Below are positions 36,120 to 48,868 of a DNA stretch of 64,000 bases, piece by piece; the stretch's first letter is position 1; the number at the start of each line of letters is the position of its first letter. The notes below the pieces were generated by a model. It was not told the DNA's origin. It did not search any database and worked only from the letters and a program-made list of their open reading frames with translations. The position numbers were made by a program, and so were the translations under genes. The DNA comes from Phallusia fumigata (lineage: Eukaryota; Chordata; Ascidiacea; Phlebobranchia; Ascidiidae), in assembly GCA_008931825.1 (NCBI GenBank), contig QXVZ01015264.1, positions 81,799 through 145,798 of the forward strand. The letters run 5' to 3'.

Positions 36120-39100
36120 TTAATCACTTATTGCTGGCATCCACTCATCAAGTTGCTGCAACTTGCAGTCTTCCCACTCATCCATTAGGTCCGAGCGCTC
36201 ATCCTCTTCATTAACACGGATTTCGTCTAAATTCCCGCCTAAAAACGGGTCGTCCAACTTTCCTATTGGACAGATACATAAACTGTTTTGCTAATTTAAG
36301 TAACACTTTGACAATTTGAAACTGTTGTGACTGTATCAAGGTGTCATAATTTGACGCAAAAATGGGGTGCAATGTGAATAGGGGGAAGCTGCTTGGTTCA
36401 TAACATAGTCCGTTAGAGCGGTCGAATGGTTACCGTGACCGTTTTATGCGCGCAAGGTTAAGAGTTCTATTCCAGTTTTGTTTAAATTGAGATTATTCGC
36501 TTGGTGAATGAAATCGTAGCCACATAATTGTACTAAAGCCTTTACTAAGCCGTTTACTAAATAGCTGCGCCACGTTCATATGTAATACAAAGAAGTTAAT
36601 GAGATGGTGGATCGCGGTTTTGCGCGCTGCAGCACAGCCATGAAAAGCGTTGTGTGATGTGGATTCACGCGTACATAGGGCAACAATAGCATTTAAGGAC
36701 AACCTCGCGGGCCGCACACATAAATTAGGTTTACCAGTGACGTAGTAAATTAGATGCTGAAAGAAATATTCATACAAGTGGCGGCGATAGTTAAAACGTG
36801 AAATAGGACATCTTCTATTAACGTTAACTGTACAAAAGCTAATACATCAGCTGAGTCTTCTCCAAGAAGAATTTAAATCTGAATGTTTATAAACAAGTTT
36901 ATTTAAAAAGATTCGGAGAATAGTGAAAGGTGTTCTGCAGGCCGCACGGTTTCCCCAGAATGGCCCATAGGTGTGTCGAATCGCATTGCACCCGCTAGGT
37001 TGTGGGTTCTAATCCTGGCACGGCGGTTTGTGTTCTGGTTATGGGACTCAAAAAATAAGTGGCAAAATATTCTAATAAACTTGCAATCAAGCAGACGGCT
37101 CAAGTACCCATCAACTGAGTATCAAGATAAAGCATGGCAAACTACATTTGAAAAAAGCTAAACAACATACAGGTTAGTTTTGAAAAAAACACAGAAATAA
37201 TGTAATATTTCCACACGTACATGGACATGAAAAAAAAGTTTACTTACCTTTTGTTTTGTCAGTCGATTGAGTCACCCAAAAATCTTTGCCAGATATGTTG
37301 GAACTTTTTGAGCTTTTCGCGTTTGGAGACAAACTCGGCTCGCTGCCACATTTTAAACTCAAATCGATCGGTTCGTCTTGATCAGACTCGAATCCTGTCG
37401 TGGTAGAAGATTTTTAAATTATTTGATTTAAATAGCAAGATTGTTAAAACTTTGACTGTACTATTTTTAAATGTAAAAGCGAGGCGTAGGCGCCAAGGAT
37501 GGCGGTACGCAGCAAAAATAATCAAAAGAAATATTGGTAGTCTGTTTTGCTGTCGAATCCCACCCTCTCTCCCTAGCATGGGTGGTTAGCTTCTAAGGCC
37601 CCCTCGGCTGGTCCCCATCAATGTCACCCCCGTCGTCGTGTTTTCTCATATTGCTCCAAACTCACTCTTTTGTGAACCCCGTCACATAACGCCTATAATT
37701 ACGGTGTAACTGCGGCGCGTTCGACTCTGCATGATCCACCAATTGTGTCCTTAACATTGCGCCTCATAACGTTGCGAAGCTATTTCCAGCCTGGTGATTG
37801 ATTGAGTGCAATTGTTTCGCTTTTTTTTCTTTTACCAAGCGAAATAAACTCAACTCAACTCAAACGTACAATACCGCCCTTTGTAAAGAGGTACGCACAA
37901 CTTAATACGTACCGTACTGTACTGCCATCCTTGGTCAGAGAGGCAAATAGATTGTTTTTTTGATGAAAAATGCATTTTGTGTCACTAAATTACAGTTTAA
38001 AGGTTGTAAATGTTGTCAATTGCATTAAGCACAGTAAAACACGCTCAAGCGGATACAAAAGATGGTGAACAGACTGCTCTACACTTCTTAATGTGCAGCA
38101 TAAAACACTTTACCTTACACCTCAACTAAATTTGTGGATTTGGCACTTAAACCATCTTTCGTCACTCCATTAGATTGTTCTTACCTTTCTCACTACCACA
38201 CAGAATTGGGCTAGGAAGATTGTCAGTTGAAATCAAAGGATTTTTAGGTGGATTGCATTCATTTAAAGCTGGAGCACTGATGAAGCAACATACAGAAAGT
38301 TAATCATTTAAGGAACAATAACCAAAAATATGATACCTGCTCATTTCCATTGAAAAAATTTTGGGGTCCAGCTTTAGTCTTTCCCTAATAACTGAACAAG
38401 GACTTGGTTTGTCTTCGAAACCTTTAGTCTTTGTATCAGATGTATGTGTCAAAATTTTCTGTGTTTGTTGTGTGGCTGAGCGAGATGGTGCTACAAAGCA
38501 GGGTTTCTTTCGGGGTTTTGGAACTGGCAATTGGTTGTTCGGCTTAATGTCAGTCGGAGCCTTGTTTTCCTTTTCTTTTTTCCCTGCTGCCTCGCAAAAA
38601 ACATTTGGTCATTTACATGAATTACAGGTGCCCCAACCGAAGCCTTACAATGGGTCTGCACTAAAGTACATGAATTACACTCAATGCCTTTACCTTTAAA
38701 ACTGGCTGTCGATTCTGCGAACTTGTTTGACTTGTCTCTTTGAGGTCTGGTGTTTTTGTGCAAAGACTTGGATATCTCCATTTCATCAGTAACATGTTCC
38801 CAGTAATCATTTGTGCTTTGGTCAGGCACTTCATCTGCCTGGCAGTAATCGCCTGAGTTGCATTGATCAGAGGAAACTTGTGGAACAACATGATCTTTTT
38901 CAGGACTAGAGCACTTCTTTCTGACCTTTGAAGGCTTTCGAGGCTGACTTTTACTTCTGGAAGTTTCTGCAAGTGAGGTTGAGGCTTAAAAATGCTGATA
39001 CTCATTTGAGTAGTTTCTCATTTAAAACATGTAATATTTAGTTTTACTTTTTGATCTCTTCGACACTAACAAAAAAAGTATGGAAGTCAAACATCCTTTT

Positions 39101-42100
39101 AAGTGCAGCTTGTGTTTTGTCTGAATAGAAAATGACAGCAACATATTTTGTAAACTGTGCAATGCTACAATGTAATCAACATACATTATTTCTTTCTGCT
39201 TGAAATTAAATAAAAATCTAAACAACTGCTGCTGTTGTACTAGACTTTAAAAACTTGCACTCATCTTGATATACGGCTGAAAAAGCTACTTCACTTCAAT
39301 GAGGACCTAAATTTTACAAACAAACCATAAAAAACCTTTTGTAAGACAATTCATGACTGAATTTTTTACCCATTCAACAACAAACTAATTGACATACTAA
39401 ATCGTTTTGTAGCCCAATCGCCCTTCTTTCCCCTTTTTAGGTCAAATCTTTTCTCAAATCCGTATTTTTGCAGCCGTTCCTCTAAAGACATCTGTATAGC
39501 AGCGTCTGCAACTGAAACTGCCACCTGTAGTTCTTCTTTATATTCCTGTGTTTTGTCCTTCTAAACAACATAACCAAAACAAATGTTTACAACAGTAAAA
39601 TCAACTTCTCACCAGGATATCATTTAAAGTTCAGTCAGTTAAACAACAATACATTTTTAAACATTTCATCTACTCAAACTAAAAGAAACTGTAATATGGT
39701 TTACAACCAATATTCAAAATTCCAAGTACTGAGCCTTTAACAAAAACGTACGAGTTTAAAGGGTTTTTTTGTGTACGATTCCACAAAACGGGAGGGTATC
39801 CAGGCTCTGCTGACATTATCGTCCAAGAAAACAACATGATACCGAAGCTGCAAGAAAAATTAACTAAGATCAGGCGACCATATTTTCCAATGCAGAAATT
39901 TGGCAACTAACACTGACTACGACTGTTATGAGTCTATGATTGATAGAACATTGACCAACCCATCACACAATATGTGAAATCTACACAACATATTTTAACT
40001 CTAGTACTCTCACATACCACAATGCCCTGGTCATCATATTCATAGAACATGTTGTAATCGGGATCGCTGTCTACCATAGCTGGCCATCTTATGAAAATAG
40101 AATTATGTTGAATTCAAACTGTCCTGACATGCCTATAGCTGCATAGTGACTGGTAGCCTTTTGTAAAGTTATCAAAAATTATCCATTTGTGCAAACTGCA
40201 ACAGCCATAATCTAAAATTACAGTAACTTTTAGTGGTTTAATGTCATAAATAGCAATGTTGTAAAAATAAAATTGAAAGTTTTAGATGCTTAACACATGA
40301 AACCTGCACACTACAGTTGCTGAGGACAATTTACCACACAGTAACTGAATTTAGCTGTACTTTGTAAGTTGTATGCTACATTCAATACAAATTGCAATCA
40401 AACTCACGGAGGGTAGCCTGGCATCTTGGCCCAGACAATTGAACCAGCATTATATTCAGTGTATACAAAGTGATCCTGTGAATTGGCAATGCAAGAAGTC
40501 CAGTCTGCTTCTGGAGCAGAACAACTAAAAAAATCACTAAGACGTAGTGCTAAGAATGTTGACCAAATCTAAATCTGCAGTTTAAATATGGTAAAAGGAA
40601 CCGTCGATACACATTCTTCATTTAACTGCCCACCTATTCTGCTCAGCATCAGTATTGAGTGCACATGTCCAGTACTCTGGTAACAAACTTGGGTCAACGC
40701 AGTTTGAAAGAAACCTCCATTTTAGGCAGTCTTCGGCACCACACTGGACCCACATACCTATTACAATCAAGGCAGTTCATTAGGGCCTTGAAATTATACA
40801 ATTGAAAAGTGAACTATATTCTAAACATGAGGTAAGTGTTTGACCACTATGGGAAATGTTGAGCTACATAAATGTATCTGTTATTGAATGGGAAAGAAAT
40901 GCTTCAGACACCCTGGGACTTAAAGTAACCACAGTGTTCTATAGCAACTGATGATACCACTATCAACTTTTATAGACCAGTGTATATGTACAAAATACAT
41001 GCTACAAAGAAGCAGTGAGGAATGAATCTGTTAGCAAAGGTCTTTGCAGTGCCATACATAAATAGTTAAAAAGGGGTCAATCGTTTAAATGCGCTTTACT
41101 ATAGGAACCAACAACAAAGTCCTTACTAATAAAAGAAACTCTATGGAAAGTTTCAAAATTGAAAAACTCTGAAACATTACAACATGTTTTACCTTTCATC
41201 AAAAACTTCTTCTTAGGTTCTCTGCTAGGTTTGTGTCCTTCTTTGCTATGCAGTTTACCTTAAAAATTAGGGTTGGGTATTTGAAAAAAATCTGGTCAAT
41301 TGACCGGTCAAATGCTTGTCAAATATGTCAAATACGGTCAAATACTAAGCACACTATTAAAATGCAATTTCGCTTAAAAGTTAATGACATGCAGCATTGC
41401 AAGTAACAAAACAGCAATAAGGACTGTTTATTTACTTAAAGTACCCGATACCTTTTACTAGATCTCATGAGACCATGGTCCCTTTTAACATCCAAAAATT
41501 ATCAGCTGTAGCCTACTATCGCTTTATTTAGGTGCTAAGTTTGTAATAACGTATATAAGTGAGGTGTGAAAGGCCTAACATTGAAAGGCAACTACTATTT
41601 TTTGCCTCTACTCCAAAGGTACAACTATTTTCACAACGCATCTAAATTTTCACTGATGCTACCACAAATCCAACTCTTAAAAATACCCTTGATTCTTATT
41701 GCGACTTTTTATCATTATAATTTTTTAAACGCGCAACCAAGTATGAGCTAAAATAGAAACAAATAGCTTGGAATGGCTCTGTTATGTCTGTAAACACTCG
41801 CATTGACACAAAGTGTAGACGAATTACACAAGCCTTTTTGGATAAAATCGTACTGGTTCAAATTACCCAATACAAATGGAAAATTTGGATTTGAATATGT
41901 ACGGATTCGAATCCGAAAGATTCGATATTCTACTGCGAACATCCCCAACTGTTTAAAGCTTACATACATATTGGTTTTTGAAATGGAAAACATTTAGCTT
42001 TCACATTGTTATGAAATTTCCCAAGCCCTGTACAAATATGTACAGTTACAAACACTTAACAGGTGTATTACAAAACAATACCCTACACCTTTTTATTTGA

Positions 42101-43676
42101 GGGCACCAAAAAAGTGTTTGACCCATTACAAAAAAGTCCTTTCAAACTAAAATTTCCAAGCAAGCTTTGGAAAATTGACAATATTTGCTTTCAAAACTAG
42201 AAACGTATTTGACCGGTTAAAAAAAGTGCTGTCAATTGACCGGTCAATTGACCATATTTGACCGGTCAATTGACAGGCTTGCCAACCCTATTAAAAATGT
42301 TTTTGGAAAGGTAAAAACATTGTCAAAAACGAAGTAGAGTAAAAAAACCTTTGTTGGTAGACGATTTGTATTCCAAACTTTTCCGCTTGTGGTAGGAATT
42401 CTCTGGTTTCTGTTGCTTCTCTTTGATTGGTTTTAACAAATTTTGTTTTGGAAGCTTATTGTTTTCCTCAGGTGGGCTTGTGTTTGGTGTGACTTCATTT
42501 ACAGCTTGTACACTAAAAGGAGAAACACCATGGTCTTGGTATTTTTCAAATTGCTGATAAAAACCAGATTTTATGCGAGGGCAATGTAAAAAAATTAATT
42601 TTGCTAGCCAAAGATATAATAAGAAAATCGTTAAAAGGTTTTTCTTTAATTGAGCAAACAGTTCTGCAAGTAAATAATATGCACAAATTTTTATGTCATA
42701 ATGATAGATTAGCTTACAATGACGCCAACACACACGATTTGGCCTTTATATGCATCAGCTCTTACACTACCATACTGTGTAGTGTGCAGTGTGGAAGATG
42801 ACCTAAATTTAAATTAACCTAAAACCAAGTAAAATGTAATGTCACAACTTTTTAAATTCCTAAACAAATACACACGCACAAGTACATACGTCAAGGGGGA
42901 CAAGTTTTGAATTCTTTCTGTAAACCCCTCCGCAGCCTCTGCTGGGCTATGTCCTTTACCACTTGCCGCAGCTGAAAAAAATTGAAATTAAAGGTAAGAT
43001 AGAACAACCTGTTACTAGCAGGCATATTACAAATGAGATGTCTTGATATTATGCCCCAAAAATTGATAATTTAGAAAATTTACATTTCAGTTTACCTGTG
43101 ATATTTCCAGCTGCAGCACGAGAAAGAACACTTGCAAAAAGGTCATCATATTGTTCATCACTTAAACTACTTTTCTTCTGCAACAAAAAGAACTCCAAAT
43201 TTATTCAATAGAAATGGTCTTAAACCCTTTGTTGCAGAATCAGTCCTTGCCGTAAAACGAAGGGTTTCTAGTCAACAAAGTGAACACATGGAATAATGTT
43301 CAATGCTTCACAAACAGGATAGCATTTGTAATCAGCCAAAGCAAAAAACAAGTGCAAAAATTGATGGTTGGGACATAAGATAACGCCTTTCGAAGAAACA
43401 GTTTGGTCAGTGTGCTTTGGAAGTTCCAGGTTTAGAAAAAGAAAAGCTTGTGTCAATTTTTTTCACCATTCCTCTTAAGTTTGAATACAATCTTAAATCC
43501 GACACTCACTTCCATGCATGTTTTCTTTGGTGGTTTTAATTTCGTAGAACCTGTATAATAAGGTTTTCATTTTTAACGACTTGCCAATAGCATTTGTGCA
43601 GACAAACTTATATCAAGCACAACTTACCAGTACTTTGTGACGGTGCAGAAAATTTAGGCTGAAAAGACGACTTCAT
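36120..43676 (-). CDS. ZCWPW1: zinc finger CW-type and PWWP domain protein 1, sixteen exons
   Basis: Histone reader. In vertebrates the CW finger binds H3K4me3 and the PWWP binds H3K36me3, and the protein acts at meiotic hotspots. Exons (minus): 43628-43676, 43510-43550, 43096-43177, 42890-42971, 42349-42512, 41193-41258, 40634-40757, 40408-40524, 40018-40087, 39752-39847, 39398-39560, 38694-38966, 38337-38586, 38185-38276, 37248-37394, 36120-36262. The phases close to 652 aa, like human ZCWPW1 (~648). The CW domain (~162-203) has WVQCGAEDCLKWRFL and YWTCALNTD. The PWWP (~215-297) has SIVWAKMPGYPPWPAMVDSD, YHVVFLDDNVSRAWIP. A helix after it has AIQMSLEERLQKYGF. The tail is charged and ends in an acidic Trp-containing segment (DEWEDCKLQQLDEWMP), as in the vertebrate C-terminus. 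The N-terminal 160 residues are poorly conserved. Confidence 0.93.
37494..37934. repeat. palindromic repeat interrupted by a SINE-like insertion
   Basis: The GTACGGTACGC repeat starts at 37494 (CAAGGATGGCGGTACGCAGC), breaks off near 37528 after AATCAAAAG, and resumes at about 37865 (CGTACAATACCGCCCTTTG), ending TACTGCCATCCTTGG at 37934. The ~335-bp insert begins in a CCACCCTCTCTCCCTAGCATGG segment and ends with a CAACTCAACTCAAA tail. A similar ending occurs at 62521-62605, so it looks like a second SINE family with a CTCAA tail. Confidence 0.65.
41268..42290. mobile_element. 1023-bp non-autonomous hAT-like element in ZCWPW1
   Basis: The ends are TAGGGTTGGGTATTTG and GCTTGCCAACCCTA, with repeated GGTCAATTGACCGGTCAAAT palindromes near both termini. 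A perfect 8-bp duplication TTAAAAAT lies at 41260-41267 and 42291-42298. No open frame longer than about 80 residues is present. The left end lies 8 bp from the splice acceptor of the ZCWPW1 exon at 41193-41258. Confidence 0.85.
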
Positions 43677-44638
43677 TGCAAACAAAGTCTTGTTCCAGAG
43701 CAAAAATGGATGCAGGTTTACCCGATGACGCACTTGTGGTGGTGATCCAATGAAGTTGACTGACGTCACGCAATAGCAGCAACCAAAATTCTGAAGTTCC
43801 CGCCAAATTTTGGGGGCCTAATTATTAATCCATCAATAAAAATGTGTAAAAATGTGTCAAAGTAACAAAAAAGTTTTACAATGAAAAACAAAAAATACGT
43901 AACCTATTACTAGCGTGTATTTAAGTACAGTGAGCGTTTTTGATAACCAATCAAGTATTGCACCCATCATAAATAAAAAAACGTAACTCTCATCCGATTC
44001 GTTAAAGAATCACGTGACTGATTGACAAAACCTGCTCAGCCTGGCGATAGTCGGCATTAGGCGACTTCCAGTTGACGATGGTTTGTAGAAGTGTAAATCT
44101 ACTTTCTGACATTTATAGTTAAAATTTTGTCCGAAAGTCTTTAATTGATGTGTGTTTGTGTTTTGGTCACATAAAGGACCATTGTGAAAGGTTTATTTGA
44201 TAAAGAACCGTAGTTCGGCCTTCGGGACTGATTGCCGTCATAGCTGAGTGATCACGCAGTCACGTGATTGGGACAGCCATTTTGTCACGTGATGTAAACA
44301 TTGTAAACGCGACGGTGCGTGGCGGATTGCCGCGTGGTGTTGATAGTTGACGTTGGATACACGTTTTAAACAAAAATTACGTCTTGTTCTTTTCTACTGC
44401 TTCTGGCTACATTTTATGCCACAAACATATTCACAACTGACGCACTTGCATCCGGTTTAAAATAGGTTTGTAGAAACGTTTATAAATGTTTATTTTTTTG
44501 ACAACGCTGCGCATAAACCCAAGTCAAAAACTAACTAGACGATTTTTTGTAATTAAACTGACATGTTTCTGTGTGAACAGATTTTCCTATTGTACAGTTT
44601 GTACCAGCTATAAGAACAGCGCTTCCCCCCCTGCTACC
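43677..44638. promoter_or_regulatory. bidirectional promoter region, ZCWPW1 / MEPCE
   Basis: The ~960-bp spacer between divergent starts has three palindromic CACGTG boxes at 44011, 44261 and 44286, each within a TCACGTGA-like context that suits bHLH-zip factors (USF/MAX/MITF type). Acceptor-like sites at GTGAACAG (~44580) and TTGTACAG (~44599) precede the MEPCE ATG. They favour a 5'UTR intron or spliced-leader addition rather than translation from an upstream in-frame ATG at 44486. Confidence 0.5.
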
Positions 44639-47600
44639 ATGACGTCGCCAAAGTGTGACAATGGAATTCAAGACCCTGGTGGAACTGATGATGCAACAGC
44701 AAAAAGCAAAATGCAGCCACCAGTGGTAGCAAAGGATGCATTGCAGGTAAAGGAATTCCTGCAGGCAGCACAGTTGAAAGCCCGTCGAGTTCATCGAAAG
44801 AGGCGTCACAGCACCAGTGAAGATTTCACCACAAACGGTGGCAAAAAACACAGACGACAACCATCTGGTCATCATAAAAAGGGCCCTGCTGGTGACATTA
44901 TTCTTCCAACAAAATTTCTACTTGGTGGAAACATTAGTGACCCTCTTAATCTCAACTCATTGCTCGATGAAAATGTAAACAAGGCCTTGAATGCTGTAAC
45001 ACCAACTTCAAGTCCTCTTCCTCCTCGGAGCTCAACTGTTAACATCGTGATACCCCCAGACATGACAGACCCACTGGGGTTAAACTCCAGTGTTGCATCG
45101 CCTCAAAATAAACAAAATGGGGCGAGGAAACAATCCAACGATTCAGAAAGTGCTGACCCTTCTGCAGGTGGCGATGTTAGCAAGGGGAGCGCTAAGAAAA
45201 AGAGGAAACGCCGCAAAAGCCAACATGACAAGGTTTTTTCAGGTGAAGTTGGAGATAAGAAAGAGACGAGTAATGGCAATACAGTTGATAGCAATGGCAC
45301 AACAGGACAAGCGAAGCCTGCCAAACAAAAGAAGGCACCCCCCCAAGATTTAAATCTACAAGGCCATGCTACCAAGCCAAATGCATTGACTGTCACTGTT
45401 TCGCAGGTGTGTATGTAACTTATTTATGTAATAGTGTCCACAGTGTTTTACCTCAAAAAAGTTCCACATTATCTATTATTGCACAGTATTGTGTATCTGC
45501 TAGCAAAATGCCTGTACACTATATGCACTTTTAACATGCCAACTACTGCAAATTGATATGTTTCCAGCTTTTTCTGTGACAGTTAGATTGACCTTACACT
45601 GTTACTTTCAGCTAGTCTGCAAATCACAAACCAATGTGAGATTTCAATGCATTTTGGGTAAACCTGCAGCCATCCTGCATGAACCAAATTATGCCATGAT
45701 AGACACTTTACAAAAGTGCCCAGTTTATACTAAGTGCTTTGTCTAAGAATGTTTTTTAGTCAGGACCTAATTAGTTATATGAAGGTCAACAATAAAATAT
45801 TTGAATTTCTTGTGATTTAACAGTAATTCCTATAAGGCTCATTAACTTAGAGATTAAACACCAACTGCACGGAGTTTCCTGCAGACAGAAACGTGATTGA
45901 GATAGCTGAAGCTGATTTGAAAAAATGGTATACTGGTGGCAAAAAGTAGTCCACTTATGTTTTTCAAACAAACACTAAACAATGCCTTAGTATGTATGGC
46001 TTCTCGTTTTTCCCACAGAAATTAAAGCAACACCCTGTAAACACTGGTCTTTTTTGGTTTAGATGACTGATGTTGATCCAATTGTATCTCCCGTCATTCC
46101 ACAAGACGTCAAGAGCAACCCAAGCCTTTCTGCATCAAAGCAGAGGAAAAAACGCAATTCAGTTGCCTGTGGAAAGCAGCTGTCATTCAACGTTCCTGGC
46201 GATGTTGGACCTGCCAAGAGAAACTTACAAGATAACAATAATTTGCTGCTAGCTACAGACATTGAGATGCAGCACAAACTGACTGATGACAGAGCTGAGT
46301 CTGGGGCTGTAACAGTACCCAAATGCACTACAAAGAAAGACAACGCAAACAATGCAACAGCTCACACTTCAGACACACACAATAACAAAAGCCACACACA
46401 CAACAAGTCATCACATCACAAAGGCCATCCAAAGTTCAAAGCCAACAATGCACGCTTCCAGTTTGGTAATTACAACCAGTATTATGGTTACAGGAATCCG
46501 CAAAAGTTTAAGGATGAGCGCATGGAGGTATTTAAAAAGGATTGGTTTAAAGGTAAGCTCAACTTTGTACTTGCCATGTTGTGTTGAAAACCTTTTCAAA
46601 CAAAGTTTTATCGACAGTGGGACAATTTGTTTAAACTCTATTTTTATGAGGGATATTCTGTTTTGGGATAGATGAAAAAATGAATCTAAAATTTCACCAG
46701 CAGTTAATGGTTAGGAAGTGAAAAAATGATTGAAGACATAGTATATGGCACCTCAACTGTGGATGTTTGCCTAATATGGTATGTTGAATATCCTACTTCC
46801 TTTTTGTGACAGAAAAAGATGTTTTGGATGTGGGTTGCAATGTCGGGCACCTGACATTGCTTATTGCCAGAGATTTTGAACCACGGAAAATTGTGGGCGT
46901 GGACATCGATGATGGGCTTATTAAAGTTGCTCGGACTAATATCAGACATTATTCAACTGCGGAAGTCAGGTATACATGAAAAAGTTTTATGTTGGGCTCA
47001 ACCTGATCACATACCAGTGCAAACCTTCACATTTTAAAGTTGGCTTATTAAAAGTAGCTAGGAATTGAATGAAACAGTTCCCATCAAGCCTATGGCCCTT
47101 TTAAATATATTTGGACAAAAATAACTTTTCATTCAATGTTTAATACAAATCTATAGGTGCGAAGCTGAACGTTTGTGGTGTTTGAATTTTTGCTTTTAAT
47201 GCCACATGCTTCCATAGCATTCTTTATACATGTGGAACTTGATACTAAGATGTTTTTGCTTTGATTCATAGTTTTATTATGTTTACAGAACAAGTCTGCA
47301 CAATGGAAAATATCCAGAGTGCATGGCAGTGCAGTATGGCCCTATTCATGGTCCACCTGTAGAAACTGGAAAAAATGACTCACCTACATTTCCAAACAAT
47401 GTTAAATTTTTCAAGGTTGGTAAGAGATGCAGAAGTCTTTCTAAGTTGCAAGCAGAAAATCTTTTACTTTAAAATCGAGTGTTTATTTTATATGTTTTAA
47501 AATGCTCCAATGTGATTGCTCACCTTCGTTTCACCATACAATGTATTTCGCAATTTTATATTTGTGCTTTACATTGCACAGGGAAATTATGTTCCACTGA

Positions 47601-48868
47601 AGGAGGAAGTGCTGAAATTTCAGGAGCCAGAGTATGACGTTATAATGTGCATGAGCGTCACCAAGTGGATACACTTGAATTGGGGCGATGACGGTTTAAC
47701 AAACACCTTCCGTCGTTTTTTTAAACAACTGCGACCTGGTGGGAAACTTATCCTGGAGCCACAAGACTGGAGCTCATACAAAAAGAAAAAGAAGCTCACC
47801 GTATGTTCTTAGTTTTTGATCCTCAGGGAGCGGAACAATTTCTAAATGCGTTATGCTCATAATAAGTCCACTGCCGAGCTACCTGCCTCATTGCAATTCC
47901 ATTGAATCATTTTTTAAGTAACTTTTTTCGATTTTTTAAAAGTTGTTGACTTTAATGGGTGAACCAATCAGCTTACATTGGGTTGGACCCACTTAAAGCA
48001 ATGCCAATTAAATTTCTTGCCCATAAAAAACAAAGACAGGGTAAGAACCCACTACCTTGCAAGCACAAGTTTGCCATCTTGACAACAATGATTTTTAAAA
48101 GATATAAATCCAAAACTTTATAAATGTATGTTTATCCTTGCAAAACAATCTTGGTAGCCTAGTTTTTCTTTTTTTCTTCTTTTTTTGCCTTAACTCTTTT
48201 CTACATTAAGTCCTACTCTGCTACATTGACATGAATGAATGTTTTGCTTTGTAAATACCCACTGCACTGTTTATACAAAACTTTTTGTTTCTATTGACAG
48301 GAGACCATTTATCAAAACTTCCACAAAATCAAACTCCTGCCCGCAGCTTTTCCTGATTTTCTGGTAAAAAAGATTGGATTTGAAAAGGTGGAATACTTAC
48401 AAACGACTTCCAAAGACTCTAAAGGTAGTTCATTCATTTGCAACAATAACCTTAAGAGTAAAGAGAAAACAGAAGCAACTTAAAAGAAAGAAAGGTTAAG
48501 GTGTAAAGAATGGGGCATCATGGCAGATCACAAAATTACTCATGTGCTTGCATTCTATTCACAGTTTATGACTTCTAACAATAGGTTGGACAGTAAAGCA
48601 TGCAGCGATGACTGTGGTTCAACTTTCAGCAGACCACTGAGCCAGTGTAGGTTAGTTGCTAGAGTGCCAACCTCCTCCATTATTGACAAGATTTTTCAAT
48701 AGCCTTCCTACACAGAATTGCTTGGAAGATCGTGTCTAGATTTTGTATAATATTGCCATACTAACACAGATTCAGCAATAAGGGTGTTTGGCTGTAGCAC
48801 ATAGTAAAAATATTTTCTACTTTTTAGGCTTCAAAAGACCGATCCAAGTCTTCCACAAGCCTGAGTGA
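44639..48868 (+). CDS. MEPCE: 7SK snRNA methylphosphate capping enzyme, seven exons
   Basis: SAM-dependent methyltransferase that adds the gamma-monomethyl cap to 7SK RNA and stabilises the 7SK snRNP that restrains P-TEFb. Exons 44639-45406, 46063-46552, 46813-46969, 47289-47415, 47582-47800, 48301-48424 and 48828-48868 give 641 aa (human ~689). The N-terminal half is low-complexity and basic, with one conserved patch ([20 protein letters not shown], ~88-107, and a second SDPLxLN-like copy, [11 protein letters not shown]). The catalytic half begins at [13 protein letters not shown], then motif [14 protein letters not shown] (~422-434), [20 protein letters not shown], the [13 protein letters not shown] core, [16 protein letters not shown], and the end [13 protein letters not shown]. 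The start was placed at 44639 (GCTACCATGA) because acceptor sites lie between it and the upstream ATG. Confidence 0.96.
47825..48085 (-). repeat. tRNA-like SINE copy in a MEPCE intron
   Basis: Family landmarks are CTGCCGAGCTACCTGCCTCATTGC, GGGTTGGACCCACTTAAAGCAATGCC and AGGGTAAGAACCCACTACCTTGCAAGCAC. The tRNA-like head is at the right, read on the minus strand. Confidence 0.6.

Noticed and set aside
44486-44638. Upstream in-frame extension of MEPCE starting at 44486
   Set aside because: The added residues (hydrophobic, then cysteine-rich) are unlike MEPCE N-termini, and two acceptor-like sites lie between this ATG and 44639.
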